A stretch of DNA of 64,000 nt from an uncultured Collinsella sp. (GCA_902491765.1 CABUIY010000005.1:70491-134490), one strand, 5' to 3'; shown: positions 35,711 to 45,174, counted from the first letter of the stretch. A program made the numbers and translations. The notes: generated by a model from the letters alone, not told the origin.

Positions 35711-35745
35711 ACCTGCCAAAAAGGGACAGGTTTATTTTGGCAGGT
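35711..35745. repeat. REP-like palindrome (family copy F)
   Basis: Perfect 11-bp arms ACCTGCCAAAA (35711-35721) and TTTTGGCAGGT (35735-35745) enclose AGGGACAGGTTTA. Nearly identical to copy C (17587-17623). Confidence 0.85.
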
Positions 35746-35782
35746 CGTTACAATAGGTAGGACCGATACGAATGGGGACTTC

Positions 35783-36691
35783 ATGATCAAACTTGTGCTG
35801 ACCGATATGGACGATACGCTGATTCCAGCCGGGCATGACGGCGCCAGCGACTACGCCATCGAGGGTATTCATGCCATGCAAGCGGCGGGTCTGCACTTTG
35901 GTCCGGTTTCGGGTCGTCAGCCGTCCGCGATGGGCTGGATGTTCAAAAATCGTTCCGAGTGTTTTTCGACTGGCGCGTTCTGTAACGGCCAGGTGATGTT
36001 TGTCGGCGGCGAAGTAGTCGCCTCGCACGCAATCGACAACGATGCTCTGATGTGTTTGGCCGACTATCTGGAGCAAGAGACCGACGATACATTTTTAAAA
36101 GTCTATAGCCTGGGCGATGACTTTTGGGGCAACGATGCCTATTGCGTGACGAGTGATCCCGAGCGCGTTCGTCGCGCCATGGAGTCGGGCGGCAACGCAT
36201 GGCTCAAAGGCGAAGAGGCCCCGTGCCGTCCCGTCGTTGATGAAGTGCCGGTGTTCAAGGCGAATATCTGGAGTGCCCGTTCGCGTGAGGAGCTCGCGGA
36301 GCTACGCGAGCGCGTTGCCGTTGAGGTGCCGGAACTCTCGCTTGTGTTTCCCAACAACCGAGTGCGCCTGTTTGACATCCTTCCAGCAGGTTGGGACAAG
36401 GGTTGCGCTGCGCTGGAGTTGGCGCGCGCTTTGGACCTGACGCCCGATGAGGTGGCCGTATTTGGCGATTCCGATAACGATCTGCCCATGATCGATGCCG
36501 TTCCCAACTCCGTTGCAGTCGCCAATGCCAACGAGGCCGTCACGGCTGCCGCGCGCTGGCATATCGGCGCTGCGGTAGACGATGCGGTTGCCGGGGCTCT
36601 GCATCAGATTGCCGCCTGTGCCGCGACGGGGGAGATGCCGCCGTTTATGCGTCAGATGGATACGACGGGTTTCGACGTCACGAACGTCTAG
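35783..36691 (+). CDS. HAD-IIB (Cof-type) phosphatase
   Basis: A 302-residue protein with HAD motif I DMDDTLIP near residue 8, motif II in GPVSGRQPS, and motif IV FGDSDNDLPM near 230, with a C2-type cap between. Cof-type enzymes dephosphorylate sugar phosphates or cofactors. The substrate is unknown. The next gene, a LysR regulator, starts 10 nt after the stop, so they are likely co-transcribed. A GGGGAC-bearing palindrome (copy F) is directly upstream. Confidence 0.92.
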   Translation: MIKLVLTDMDDTLIPAGHDGASDYAIEGIHAMQAAGLHFGPVSGRQPSAMGWMFKNRSECFSTGAFCNGQVMFVGGEVVASHAIDNDALMCLADYLEQETDDTFLKVYSLGDDFWGNDAYCVTSDPERVRRAMESGGNAWLKGEEAPCRPVVDEVPVFKANIWSARSREELAELRERVAVEVPELSLVFPNNRVRLFDILPAGWDKGCAALELARALDLTPDEVAVFGDSDNDLPMIDAVPNSVAVANANEAVTAAARWHIGAAVDDAVAGALHQIAACAATGEMPPFMRQMDTTGFDVTNV

Positions 36692-36701
36692 GGAGAAAGC
36701 T

Positions 36702-37598
36702 ATGAAGCTCCAGCAGCTCAGGTATGTCGTCAAAGTTGCCGAATGCGGCAGCATCACCGAGGCCTCGCGCCGGCTCTTTGTGTCGCAGCCTTCGATTACC
36801 GCGTCGATCCGCGATCTCGAAAACGAGATGGGCGTGCACATCTTTGAGCGCACCAACAAGGGCGTCATTGTGTCCGAGGAAGGCGAGACCTTCTTGGGCT
36901 ACGCGCGCCAGGTACTCGACCAGGCCGACCTGCTCGAGGGCAAATACAAGGGCGCATCCGAGCAGGTGCCGCACTTTAGTGTGAGCTGCCAGCATTATTC
37001 CTTTGCCGTTAACGCGTTTGTTGACGTGATCCGCGAGTTCGATGCCGCGCGTTACGACTTCACCCTGCGCGAAGAACAGACTCACGAGATTATCGAGGAC
37101 GTCGCGCATATGAAAAGCGAACTGGGCATCCTGTACTTATCCGAGCATAACCGCGAGGTTATCGAGCGCATGCTCGCCGCCAACGAGCTCGTATTCGAGG
37201 GACTCTTCTGCGCCGCGCCGCATGTCTTTGTATGCGCCGACCATCCACTGGCGGACTGCGCCAGCGTGACGCTCGAGGACTTGGAAGACTACCCGTTCTT
37301 GTCCTATGAGCAGGGCAGTTATAACTCGTTCTACTATTCCGAGGAGCTGACTTCGACGTTCGAGCGTCGCAAAAATATCCGCGTGCGCGACCGTGCGACG
37401 TTGTTCAATTTGGCCATGGGCCTCAACGGCTACACGGTATGCTCGGGCGTGATCAGCCACGAGCTCAACGGCCCCGGCATTATCTCGATTCCGCTCGACG
37501 TGGACGAGTACATGGAGATTGGCATCATCACGCGCAAGAACACGACACTTACGCGCTATGGGCAGGCCTATATCGACGCGATTCGTCAGCATATCTAG
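36702..37598 (+). CDS. LysR-family transcriptional regulator
   Basis: The 298-residue protein has a full LysR helix-turn-helix (MKLQQLRYVVKVAECGSITEASRRLFVSQPSITASI region) and an effector domain. ATG at 36702 follows GGGAGAAAG; a 40-codon upstream extension overlapping the HAD gene is rejected. It precedes the MetE-like gene in the same direction by 155 nt, and a dyad at 37645-37667 lies in the gap, so it may regulate that gene as MetR-like regulators do. Confidence 0.9.
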   Translation: MKLQQLRYVVKVAECGSITEASRRLFVSQPSITASIRDLENEMGVHIFERTNKGVIVSEEGETFLGYARQVLDQADLLEGKYKGASEQVPHFSVSCQHYSFAVNAFVDVIREFDAARYDFTLREEQTHEIIEDVAHMKSELGILYLSEHNREVIERMLAANELVFEGLFCAAPHVFVCADHPLADCASVTLEDLEDYPFLSYEQGSYNSFYYSEELTSTFERRKNIRVRDRATLFNLAMGLNGYTVCSGVISHELNGPGIISIPLDVDEYMEIGIITRKNTTLTRYGQAYIDAIRQHI

Positions 37599-37644
37599 AC
37601 TGCTGCGTTCTGCACGGGTCAAATCTCTTTACGGCAGTCCAAAC

Positions 37645-37667
37645 TGATATAGGAATCATCTATATCA
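37645..37667. promoter_or_regulatory. Candidate operator upstream of the MetE-like gene
   Basis: TGATATAG (37645-37652) pairs perfectly with CTATATCA (37660-37667) around 7 nt, in an AT-rich stretch 86 nt upstream of the methyltransferase gene. Confidence 0.55.
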
Positions 37668-37753
37668 AACTGTTATAAACATATATTTTACGATGACCAC
37701 ATGAGCGCTCATACTCTGTCCCAGCAAAGCAACCAATGCAAAGGGAGATATCT

Positions 37754-38887
37754 ATGAGTGCTTTAACCACGCTGAACGCACCGTTTCGCGCCGATATCGT
37801 CGGCAGCTTTCTTCGTCCACAGGCTGTTAAGGATGCACGTGCCGCCTATGCCGCGGGCACACTCGACGCCGCCGGCCTTAAGGCCGTCGAGGACGATGCC
37901 ATTCGCGATTTGGTGGCCAAGCAGAAGGCCGCCGGCCTGCAGGTCATCACCGATGGCGAGTTCCGCCGTAGTTACTGGCACCTCGACTTTATGTGGGGCC
38001 TCAATGGCATTGAGCGCCGTACCTCGCGTACGGGTTATATGTTCCATGATGAGGAGACGACGGCCGATACCGCCGTGGTGACCGGCTCCATCAGCGGCGA
38101 GAGCCACCCCTTCGTCGAGCACTTCAAGTTTGTCAAGGCACTTGAGGGCGAGGGCCGCGTTGCACGCCAGACCATCCCGGCGCCTATCCAGACGTTCTCT
38201 GAGGTCACGCTCGATCGCTGCGACGGCCAGCAGGAGAGCCTGCGCGCTGTCTATAAGACCGATGAGGAGCTTGCCGACGCCATTGCAGCCGCTTATCGCA
38301 CGGTGATCGCCGACCTGTACGCTGCAGGCTGCCGCAACATCCAGTTTGATGACTGCACCTGGGGCATCTATTGCGATACCGACTTTGTGTCCAAGACCGG
38401 AATGAGCCCGGTTGATCTGCAAAAGGTAAGCGAGCTGGGCGTGGCGCTCAACAACGCCGCCATCGAGGGCAAGCCCGATGACCTGATCATTAACACGCAC
38501 GTGTGCCGCGGTAACTACCACTCTACCTATGCCTTCGAGGGCGGCTACGACCCCATCGCGCCGTACCTGTTCGCAAACGAGGATGTCGACGCATTTTACC
38601 TGGAGTTCGATACGCCGCGCGCCGGCGGTTTTGAGCCGCTGAAGTATGTTGCCCCCGGCAAGAAGGTCGTGTTGGGCCTGGTGACCACCAAGGCCGCTGA
38701 GCTTGAGGACGAGGATGCCATCGTCGAGCGTATTCACGAGGCCGCAAGGTATGTTCCGCTCGAGAACCTGTATCTGTCGCCCCAGTGCGGCTTTGCCAGC
38801 TGCGAGATTGGCAACAAGCTGACCGAGGACGAGCAATGGGCAAAGATCGCGCTGGTCAAGCGCGTTGCCGAGCGCGTTTGGAAATAA
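37754..38887 (+). CDS. MetE C-terminal-type methyltransferase (5-methyl-THF-homocysteine methyltransferase-like)
   Basis: A 377-residue protein matching the catalytic barrel of MetE: GSFLRPQAVK, VITDGEFRRSYWHLDF, IQFDDCTWG, INTHVCRGN, FYLEFDT and LSPQCGFAS. The His and Cys of HVC, Glu of LEFD and Cys of QCGF are the zinc ligands. Without the N-terminal folate-binding half of full MetE, it resembles YxjG/YxjH, which may methylate homocysteine from other donors. ATG follows AAGGGAG. It follows a LysR regulator and a dyad. Confidence 0.92.
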   Translation: MSALTTLNAPFRADIVGSFLRPQAVKDARAAYAAGTLDAAGLKAVEDDAIRDLVAKQKAAGLQVITDGEFRRSYWHLDFMWGLNGIERRTSRTGYMFHDEETTADTAVVTGSISGESHPFVEHFKFVKALEGEGRVARQTIPAPIQTFSEVTLDRCDGQQESLRAVYKTDEELADAIAAAYRTVIADLYAAGCRNIQFDDCTWGIYCDTDFVSKTGMSPVDLQKVSELGVALNNAAIEGKPDDLIINTHVCRGNYHSTYAFEGGYDPIAPYLFANEDVDAFYLEFDTPRAGGFEPLKYVAPGKKVVLGLVTTKAAELEDEDAIVERIHEAARYVPLENLYLSPQCGFASCEIGNKLTEDEQWAKIALVKRVAERVWK

Positions 38888-39009
38888 CGGTAACGTTCGC
38901 AGGTGGCGGCGCGTGCGAGACATGGCGTATCGCGTACAATGGTTCGGATCGTATCGTTCGGGCAGGTTATCCGATATGCCCGATCACCCTTCCATTCGAA
39001 AGAACATCC

Positions 39010-40344
39010 ATGTCCCAGTCTTCGACGCCCGCCGTCACCGATGCCATCTACGATGCATCGTCGCTTGGCCGCCCGCGCATGTTCCTGCTCGGTCTGCAGC
39101 ACCTGTTTGCCATGTTTGGCGCCACCGTGCTGGTGCCCGTGCTCACCGGTCTCTCGGTTTCGGCGACGCTTTTGTTTGCCGGCTTGGGCACGCTGCTGTT
39201 CCACTTCTTGTCGCGCGGTAAGGTGCCGGCATTTTTGGGCTCATCGTTTGCCTTTATCGCAGGCTATGCCGCAATCGCGCCCAACGGCGAGGCCGAGCTA
39301 TTGCCCTACGCCTGCCTGGGCGTAGCCTGCGCCGGTCTACTCTATCCGGTGCTGGCGGCCCTGTTCCGCGCCTTTGGTGCCAAGCGCGTCATGCGCTTCT
39401 TCCCGCCGGTGGTGACGGGCCCTATCGTCATTTCCATCGGTCTGATCCTGGCAAGCTCCGCTATTGCTAACTGCCAGACCAATTGGCTCGTCGCCGTTAT
39501 CGCCGTGGCAGTGATCGTCATCTGCAACATCTGGGGCCGCGGCATGGTCAAGATCGTGCCGATCCTGCTGGGCGTTGCGGTGAGCTATGCCGTTGCGACT
39601 GCGCTGGGCGAGGTCGACTTTACTGGCGTCGCAGCCGCTCCCTGGGTTGGTTTGCCCGTCGAGTGGGACAACACCGTCTTTGCGCTCTTTGGCCCGCAGT
39701 TCGATAGCGGCCTTGCCACGACGGCTATCATCACCATCATGCCGTTGGCCTTTGCAACCATGATCGAGCATATCGGTGATATCTCCGCTATTGGCTCCAC
39801 CTGTGAGCGCAACTACATCGCCGATCCCGGCTTGCATCGCACACTGCTCGGCGATGGACTCGCCACGATTCTGGCTTCGCTCTTTGGCGCTCCGGCCAAC
39901 ACCACGTATGGCGAGAACACCGGCGTGCTTGCCCTGACGCGTGTGTTTGACCCGCGCGTGATTCGCATTGCCGCGTGCTGCGCTATCGTGCTTTCGTTCT
40001 GCCCCAAGTTCGCTGCCGTGATTGCCGCCATGCCGGCGTGTGTAATCGGCGGCGTGTCGCTTGTGCTCTACGGCATGATCAGTGCCGTAGGCGTGCGCAA
40101 CCTCATTGAGAACCAGGTCGATTTCCAGAACAACCGCAATGTGCTGGTGGCGGCTCTGGTGCTCGTGCTTTCACTCGGCATTGCCTACAGCACCGCCGGT
40201 GCCATCGTGCTTGAGCTGGGCGGCGTGACGATTTCGCTTTCCGGCCTTGCAGTGGGCTCGCTGGTTGGCATCGTGCTCAACGCAATTCTGCCCGGCAATG
40301 ATTTTGAGTTCGATGTCTCGGAACTCGAGGAGACTGCCGAATAG
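39010..40344 (+). CDS. Uracil/xanthine permease (NCS2, UraA type)
   Basis: A 444-residue membrane protein of the UraA type: MFGATVLVPVLTGLSVSATL, GSSFAFIAGYAA, PVVTGPIVISIGL, FATMIEHIGDISAI (base-binding Glu) and TTYGENTGVLALTRV (second Glu). These match UraA closely, so uracil uptake with protons is likely, though xanthine relatives cannot be excluded. A TACAAT -10-like hexamer occurs near 38935, and a TCGGGCA/TGCCCGA stem lies in the leader. The ribosome site is weak. Confidence 0.9.
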   Translation: MSQSSTPAVTDAIYDASSLGRPRMFLLGLQHLFAMFGATVLVPVLTGLSVSATLLFAGLGTLLFHFLSRGKVPAFLGSSFAFIAGYAAIAPNGEAELLPYACLGVACAGLLYPVLAALFRAFGAKRVMRFFPPVVTGPIVISIGLILASSAIANCQTNWLVAVIAVAVIVICNIWGRGMVKIVPILLGVAVSYAVATALGEVDFTGVAAAPWVGLPVEWDNTVFALFGPQFDSGLATTAIITIMPLAFATMIEHIGDISAIGSTCERNYIADPGLHRTLLGDGLATILASLFGAPANTTYGENTGVLALTRVFDPRVIRIAACCAIVLSFCPKFAAVIAAMPACVIGGVSLVLYGMISAVGVRNLIENQVDFQNNRNVLVAALVLVLSLGIAYSTAGAIVLELGGVTISLSGLAVGSLVGIVLNAILPGNDFEFDVSELEETAE

Positions 40345-40368
40345 CGGTTGTGCCCAAGTCAGTTAAAT

Positions 40369-40406
40369 AAGCCGGTCATGCGTCCGATGCGCATGGCCGG
40401 CTTTTT
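40369..40406. terminator. Terminator after the UraA-type permease
   Basis: A 14-bp stem (40369-40382 with 40390-40403, one G-T pair) then TTTTTA. It serves the plus-strand gene and overlaps the stop of the minus-strand esterase. Confidence 0.85.
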
Positions 40407-41070
40407 AGTGCGCAAGGATCCAGCGTATGCCGCGGGCCATGCGCAGATCGGTTTGGGCAAAGTGGTTGCCGGGGTTGAGTTCCATCGTTGTTGGGATGCC
40501 GCGCTCGATGAGTAGCTCTTCCATTGCGCGCGTGTCGTCGAGTACGTGTCTCATCATGCGGTTGGGTGTCTTGGTCTCCTTTTTGCCAAGCGACAGGTAG
40601 GCGGCGTCGGGCGTAACTGCCGTGGCGTGCTCGTGCGCATAGTCGATAAAGCCAGGAAACCACAGGGATCCCGATGCGCTTGCGGCGCGGTCAAAGGCAT
40701 TGGTTTGCCAGAGAGCCCAAAGCGAAAAGAGGCCTGCCAGCGAGTAGCCGGCAATGCCGCGCCAGGTGGGCGGCCGAGGAAGCGACGACTCGACCTGGGG
40801 GATTATCTGATTCAGCAGCTCATCAAGAAAACCGGCAGCTTGGCCTCCGAAAGGCTCGGCATCGCGTACGGTCCCGTCGCATGCCCAAGGGCTCAGCTCG
40901 CGATTCCAATCGAGCCCGCCAATGGCGACAAGGGTGAATGGCGGACAGTCGAGCTCTCGGCAACACTTATAAACCTCGCTGCCGTCGCCCACGACCACAG
41001 GAAGGTAGATGACAGGCGCGCTTTCCGTATGATTCGAATAAACGGTTATCTGCTTTTGATGCGCTTCCAT
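40405..41070 (-). CDS. Esterase-D/enterochelin-esterase-like alpha/beta hydrolase
   Basis: A 221-residue cytoplasmic hydrolase with the nucleophile elbow GYSLAG, an FTLVAIGGLDWNRELSPW strand typical of the PF00756 group, and a C-terminal His in PGNHF. These enzymes cleave esters such as siderophores or S-formylglutathione; no substrate is evident. The ribosome site is weak. It is short compared with typical family members. Confidence 0.85.
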   Translation of the reverse strand: MEAHQKQITVYSNHTESAPVIYLPVVVGDGSEVYKCCRELDCPPFTLVAIGGLDWNRELSPWACDGTVRDAEPFGGQAAGFLDELLNQIIPQVESSLPRPPTWRGIAGYSLAGLFSLWALWQTNAFDRAASASGSLWFPGFIDYAHEHATAVTPDAAYLSLGKKETKTPNRMMRHVLDDTRAMEELLIERGIPTTMELNPGNHFAQTDLRMARGIRWILAH

Positions 41071-41184
41071 GACGGGCTTCTCTCAGTGTTGTGATATCGG
41101 CAGCTCCAATTGTCGCACGCCAGCGTATGCCGGTTGGGCTAGACCAAAGACAATCTCGTGCATCCCCTGCGGACGCATATGGAA

Positions 41185-41220
41185 AACGCCACCGCCGGAG
41201 GGGAGCTCGGCGGTGGCGTT
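41185..41220 (-). terminator. Terminator of surface protein gene 1
   Basis: A perfect 13-bp stem (41185-41197 with 41208-41220), 10-nt loop, and TTTT following on the minus strand. Confidence 0.85.
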
Positions 41221-41277
41221 GTTAAACGGTGCTGGGGCTCGGGGCCTTCGCGGGAGCTGCCATGTGCGCAGAGGCGT

Positions 41278-42990
41278 CTAAGAACGCTTACGGCTCGCCA
41301 TGGTGCCTGCGGCGATAGCGGCTGTTCCCGCAAGGACGGTTGCCACGATGGCCGCACCCGAGGTGTCGCCGGTTGCCGCGAGCACGCCGGTAGTCTTGGC
41401 TTTCGTGGTTGAAGCCGCAACGGCCTTGGTCGGCTTTGAGCCCTCAGGCTTGGGGTTCTGCTTGGACTCCGCGGGCTTGCTTTCTGCGGGCTTGGTCTCG
41501 TCGGGCTTGGGGTCGTCCGGCTTGGCTACCTCGGGAGGTGCGATGGTCGTACTTTTGGCGACTGCTTTGATATAGAGGGAGTCGACCGTGGCGTCGCCCG
41601 TGCCGATGGCTTGGCCTGCCTCGTAGATGCCGTCACGGAGCTTGCGATAGTCAATGACCTTGCCGCCTTCGGGCGTCTGGATGGCGGCGTTCTCAATCTT
41701 GATGGTGCCGATTGTCTTGCCGTCAGCGCTCATGGCACGGGCAAAGATTGCCGCAGTATCTCCTTCGGCCGTTACCTTGCTGCGGATGATCGAGATGACT
41801 GCGGGTGTGACGCCCTCGCTGGTCTGGGCGATGATGCCGATGTTCTCGCCTTGGGGTTCGCGCCTCGTCTCGCCATCTTGGTTTTCGCTGTAGGGGATGG
41901 GGCCGTCGCCGTTCTCGACATAGCGGGCTATGGCCTTGACAACGGAGTCGCTGATGTAGATGTGGCCGCCCTTCTCGTTGGGTCGATCGTTTCTGGTGGA
42001 GAATGCAGCCGAAACCTCGCCTTCCGCAAACGCGTCCACGGTGGAGCCGTTCTTGACGACGATGTCGTCCTGGTAGGTGAAGAGGGCGTTGGCGCCACCG
42101 TATCTGCCTTTACTTGCACGGACCGTCACGTTTGCATGATCGAGGGTGATGCCCTTGTGGGCATAGACGCCATATTCAACACCGTTTACGTTGAGGGAGG
42201 CGTTTGTGGCTGCGAGGCTGCCCTTGGCCTCGACGGCAGCGTCTTTCTCGGAGCTTGCCTCGACCGTCCCGCCACCCTTGATGGTGAGGTTCTTGTCGGC
42301 TCCAATACCCTTGTCCTTGGTAGCCCTGGCGGTGACGGCTCCGCTGTCGTCAATCGTGATATTGCCGTTTGCCCTGATGCCATCCGATGCACCCGTGGCG
42401 TTGACGTTGCCCGAACCTTTGATAGCGAGATCACCTCCGGCATTGATGGCATCAAACCCAGTGCTCGTGGCGTTGACGGATCCGGCTCCGTCGATGTTGA
42501 TATTACCCGTGGAGAGGATAGCGTCCTCAGTAGATGTCACGCTGAGCGTGCCGCCCTCGTCGCCTTGGATATTGAGCTCGGCATTCTCGTTAGTGCCATG
42601 AGAAACGTTGATGCTTTCGATCCATTCGGCAGTGACGATGTTGGTTCCCGAGTAATTCACGTTGAGCTTGCCTGCGGCCTGGATCTCGCCGCCGTTATAG
42701 TTGTTGAGCTTCAAGTCGTCGGCGCCGTCCCACGACCAGGTACCGGCCTCGTCGCTCGCCGCGGTGTTGTACTTGTTGCCGCCGACCTTGACCCATTCCG
42801 CTGCGAGCGAGACGCTCGGCATGAGCAGCGAGCTCACCGTGAGCGCGCACACGGCGCCCGCGACGATGCGGCGCGTCACGCGGCGCCAGCTGCCGTGCGC
42901 GAGTCCTATGCGACGGCGAACGTCGGGTTCGGCAACATGGGTTCCGGCGGTAGTGTCATTGTGTTTGGGGGTCGTGAACAAGGCTGCCAT
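41278..42990 (-). CDS. Cell-wall-anchored surface protein with Cthe_2159-type repeats (copy 1)
   Basis: This 570-residue protein has a long signal peptide (hydrophobic IVAGAVCALTVSSLLMPSVSLAAEW), then about 300 residues of beta-helix-like repeats such as DAINAGGDLAIKGSGNVNAT, of the Cthe_2159 carbohydrate-binding class. A Pro/Lys/Glu-rich stalk (KPDDPKPDETKPAESKPAESK) follows, then a sorting signal LAATGD-hydrophobic stretch-RKRS at the end. The LPXTG position is LAATG, a variant that a class-specific sortase might use. ATG is at 42990 after ACGGGAG; the open frame upstream is not used. A second copy (43262-45028) is next to it. Confidence 0.88.
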   Translation of the reverse strand: MAALFTTPKHNDTTAGTHVAEPDVRRRIGLAHGSWRRVTRRIVAGAVCALTVSSLLMPSVSLAAEWVKVGGNKYNTAASDEAGTWSWDGADDLKLNNYNGGEIQAAGKLNVNYSGTNIVTAEWIESINVSHGTNENAELNIQGDEGGTLSVTSTEDAILSTGNINIDGAGSVNATSTGFDAINAGGDLAIKGSGNVNATGASDGIRANGNITIDDSGAVTARATKDKGIGADKNLTIKGGGTVEASSEKDAAVEAKGSLAATNASLNVNGVEYGVYAHKGITLDHANVTVRASKGRYGGANALFTYQDDIVVKNGSTVDAFAEGEVSAAFSTRNDRPNEKGGHIYISDSVVKAIARYVENGDGPIPYSENQDGETRREPQGENIGIIAQTSEGVTPAVISIIRSKVTAEGDTAAIFARAMSADGKTIGTIKIENAAIQTPEGGKVIDYRKLRDGIYEAGQAIGTGDATVDSLYIKAVAKSTTIAPPEVAKPDDPKPDETKPAESKPAESKQNPKPEGSKPTKAVAASTTKAKTTGVLAATGDTSGAAIVATVLAGTAAIAAGTMASRKRS

Positions 42991-43135
42991 GGTTGCTCCC
43001 GTTCTCATAGGGCCTATACGACTAGATTCAGCGTATCTGCTGGATGTTGCCGGCGGTAGTGCCGTTTGGAGGGCAAAATGGCCAAAATGGGGGAGAAATA
43101 GGCCGCACGCCGGCGCAGGGACCGGCGCTAAAAGA

Positions 43136-43168
43136 AAAGCGCGGGGCCGCATGGCGACTCCGCGCTTT
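43136..43168 (-). terminator. Duplicated terminator hairpin upstream of copy 1
   Basis: AAAGCGCGGGGCCGC (43136-43150) pairs with 43154-43168 with two G-T pairs. It is the copy of the permease terminator at 45175-45209, and here stands between the two surface genes. Confidence 0.65.
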
Positions 43169-43194
43169 ATTGTTCAGCTTTTGCAGCCTTGCCC

Positions 43195-43240
43195 TTACGC
43201 TACGAAGAAGTAGACGAGGAAGGCAAGGGCCGCGATCCAC
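43195..43240 (-). pseudogene. 3' remnant of the NCS2 permease gene, copied with the surface gene
   Basis: The minus strand reads WIAALAFLVYFFVA-stop, the same last 14 residues as the permease at 45236, with few base changes. The offset from the real end is 2041 nt. It marks the upstream edge of the segmental duplication. Confidence 0.85.
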
Positions 43241-43261
43241 CCGTCCCGTGCGAAAAAGTGT

Positions 43262-45028
43262 TTACGAGCGCTTGCGGCTCACCACGGCGCCCGCGGCGAT
43301 GGCGGCTGTTCCCGCAAGGGCGGCTGCCACGATGGCTGCGCTCGAGGCGTCGCCGGTTGCTGCGAGTTTGCCGGCGATCTTGGCTCCCGTGGCTGCAACT
43401 GCAACGGTCTTGGTCGTCTTCGTGCCCTCGGACTTGGAACCCTCGGGCTTGGTCTCGCCTGGCTTCTCCTCGGGTTTGATCTCCTCGGGAGGCGCGATGA
43501 CCGTGCTCTTGGCGACAGCTTCGTTATAGGGGGAGTCGATCACAGCGTCGCCCGTGCCGATGGTTTGACCCACCACGTAGAAGATGCCGTCATCGAGTTC
43601 TTCCTTGTTGCGATAGCCAATGATCTTGCCGCCTGTGGGCGTCTGGATGGGAGCGCCTTCGATCTCGATGGTGCCGATTGTCTCGCCGTCCGCGCTCACG
43701 GCAAGGGCGAAGATCGCCGCCGTGTCTCCCTCAGCTGTGACCTTACTGCGGACAATCGAGATGGTCGCGGGCGTGATGCCCTCCTTGGTCCGGGCAAAGA
43801 TGCCGATGTTCACGCCCCTATGCTCGGGAATGACCGCGCCGCTTTGGTCGTTGCTGTAGTGATCGGGGCCGTCGCTACCGGACTCGACATAGCGGGCTAT
43901 AGCCTTGACAACGGAGTCACTAATGTAGACGTGACCACCCGCTTCGTTGGGGTAGTAGTTTCTGGTGGAGATTGCGGTCGAGAACTGGCCTTCTGCGAAC
44001 GCATCCACGATCGAGCCGTTCTTGATGACGATGTCGTCCTCGTCGGTGAAGAGGGCGCTGGCTTCATCGTTCCCTGCACTTGCACGGACCGTTACGGTTG
44101 CGCCATCGAACGTGATGCCCTTGTAGACATAGATGCCATACCCAACGCCACTTGCGTTGAGGGAAGCGTTCGTGACCGTGAGGCTGTTTTTACCGTCGAT
44201 GGCGGCGTCTTCCTCGGAGCTTGCCTTGACCTGGCTGCCACCCGAGATCTCGATGTTGCCGTCGGCCCAAATCGCATTGTCTTTGATAGAGCTTGCCTCT
44301 ACCTTGCCGCCGCCCTTTATGATGAGGTTCTCGTTAGCATCGATACCCTGATCCTCGGTGGCCTTGGCGGTGACGGTTCCGCTGTTGTCGATCGTGATGT
44401 TGCCGTCGGCCCTGATGCCATCCGAATCGCCCGTGGCGTTAACGTTTCCCGAGCCCTTGATGGTGACATCGCCCCCGGCATCGATGGCATCGTGCTCGGT
44501 GCTCGTGGCGTTGACAGTGCCAGCGCCGTCGATGTTGATGCTGCCGACGGAAGTGATGGCGTCACGAGAAGATGTCACGTTGAGCGTGCTGGACGCGTCG
44601 CCCTGAATATTAAGCTCGGCGTTCTCGTTCGCGCCATCCTTAACCTTGATGCCGCGGCCATCGCCGTTAGTGACGATGTTGTTGCCCTCGTAGCTCACGT
44701 TGAGCTTGCCCGCTGCCTCGATCGCGCCGGCGTTATAGCCGTTGAGCTTCATGTCGTCGGCGCCGTCCCAGGACCAGGTGCCGGCCTCGTCGCCTGCTGC
44801 AGTGTTGTACTGAGTGCCGCCGACGTTGACCCACTCGGCCGCGAGCGAGACGCTCGGCATGAGCAGCGAGCTCACCGTAAGCGCGCAGGCCAGGCCGCAG
44901 ACGAGGCGGCGCGTCACGCGGCGCCAGCTGCCGTGTGTGAGCAGCGTGCGACGGCACACGTCGGGCTCGACAAAATGGGCTCCAGAGGTTTTGTCATTGC
45001 GCTTGGGGGTCGTGAACAAGGCGGCCAT
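43262..45028 (-). CDS. Cell-wall-anchored surface protein with Cthe_2159-type repeats (copy 2)
   Basis: A 588-residue paralogue of copy 1 with the same layout: MAALFTTPKRND start, signal segment LVCGLACALTVSSLLMPSVSLAAEW, repeats such as DAIDAGGDVTIKGSGNVNAT and DGIRADGNITIDNSGTVT, a Glu/Lys/Pro-rich stalk and the sorting tail LAATGD-hydrophobic-RKRS. It has one extra repeat (about 20 residues; AIWADGNIEISGGSQVKASS) compared with copy 1, which points to unequal recombination among repeats. ATG follows ATGGGAG. The gene probably encodes a carbohydrate- or mucin-binding surface factor. Confidence 0.88.
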   Translation of the reverse strand: MAALFTTPKRNDKTSGAHFVEPDVCRRTLLTHGSWRRVTRRLVCGLACALTVSSLLMPSVSLAAEWVNVGGTQYNTAAGDEAGTWSWDGADDMKLNGYNAGAIEAAGKLNVSYEGNNIVTNGDGRGIKVKDGANENAELNIQGDASSTLNVTSSRDAITSVGSINIDGAGTVNATSTEHDAIDAGGDVTIKGSGNVNATGDSDGIRADGNITIDNSGTVTAKATEDQGIDANENLIIKGGGKVEASSIKDNAIWADGNIEISGGSQVKASSEEDAAIDGKNSLTVTNASLNASGVGYGIYVYKGITFDGATVTVRASAGNDEASALFTDEDDIVIKNGSIVDAFAEGQFSTAISTRNYYPNEAGGHVYISDSVVKAIARYVESGSDGPDHYSNDQSGAVIPEHRGVNIGIFARTKEGITPATISIVRSKVTAEGDTAAIFALAVSADGETIGTIEIEGAPIQTPTGGKIIGYRNKEELDDGIFYVVGQTIGTGDAVIDSPYNEAVAKSTVIAPPEEIKPEEKPGETKPEGSKSEGTKTTKTVAVAATGAKIAGKLAATGDASSAAIVAAALAGTAAIAAGAVVSRKRS

Positions 45029-45174
45029 GGTTACTCCCATCCTCATAGGGCCTATGCGATTACGCCCAGCATATCTGCAGGATGTAGCCGGTGGTAGTGC
45101 CGTTTGGAGGGCAAAATGTCCAAAACTTGGGAAGCAATACATCGCGCGTCTGTGCGTTGCCTGGCTTTAAAAGC

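Noticed and set aside
43565..45097. 510-codon open frame antisense to surface gene copy 2
   Set aside because: The opposite strand carries a signal peptide, repeats and a sorting tail. The antisense product has no such features, and the matching frame in copy 1 (41611-43059) is explained by the duplication.
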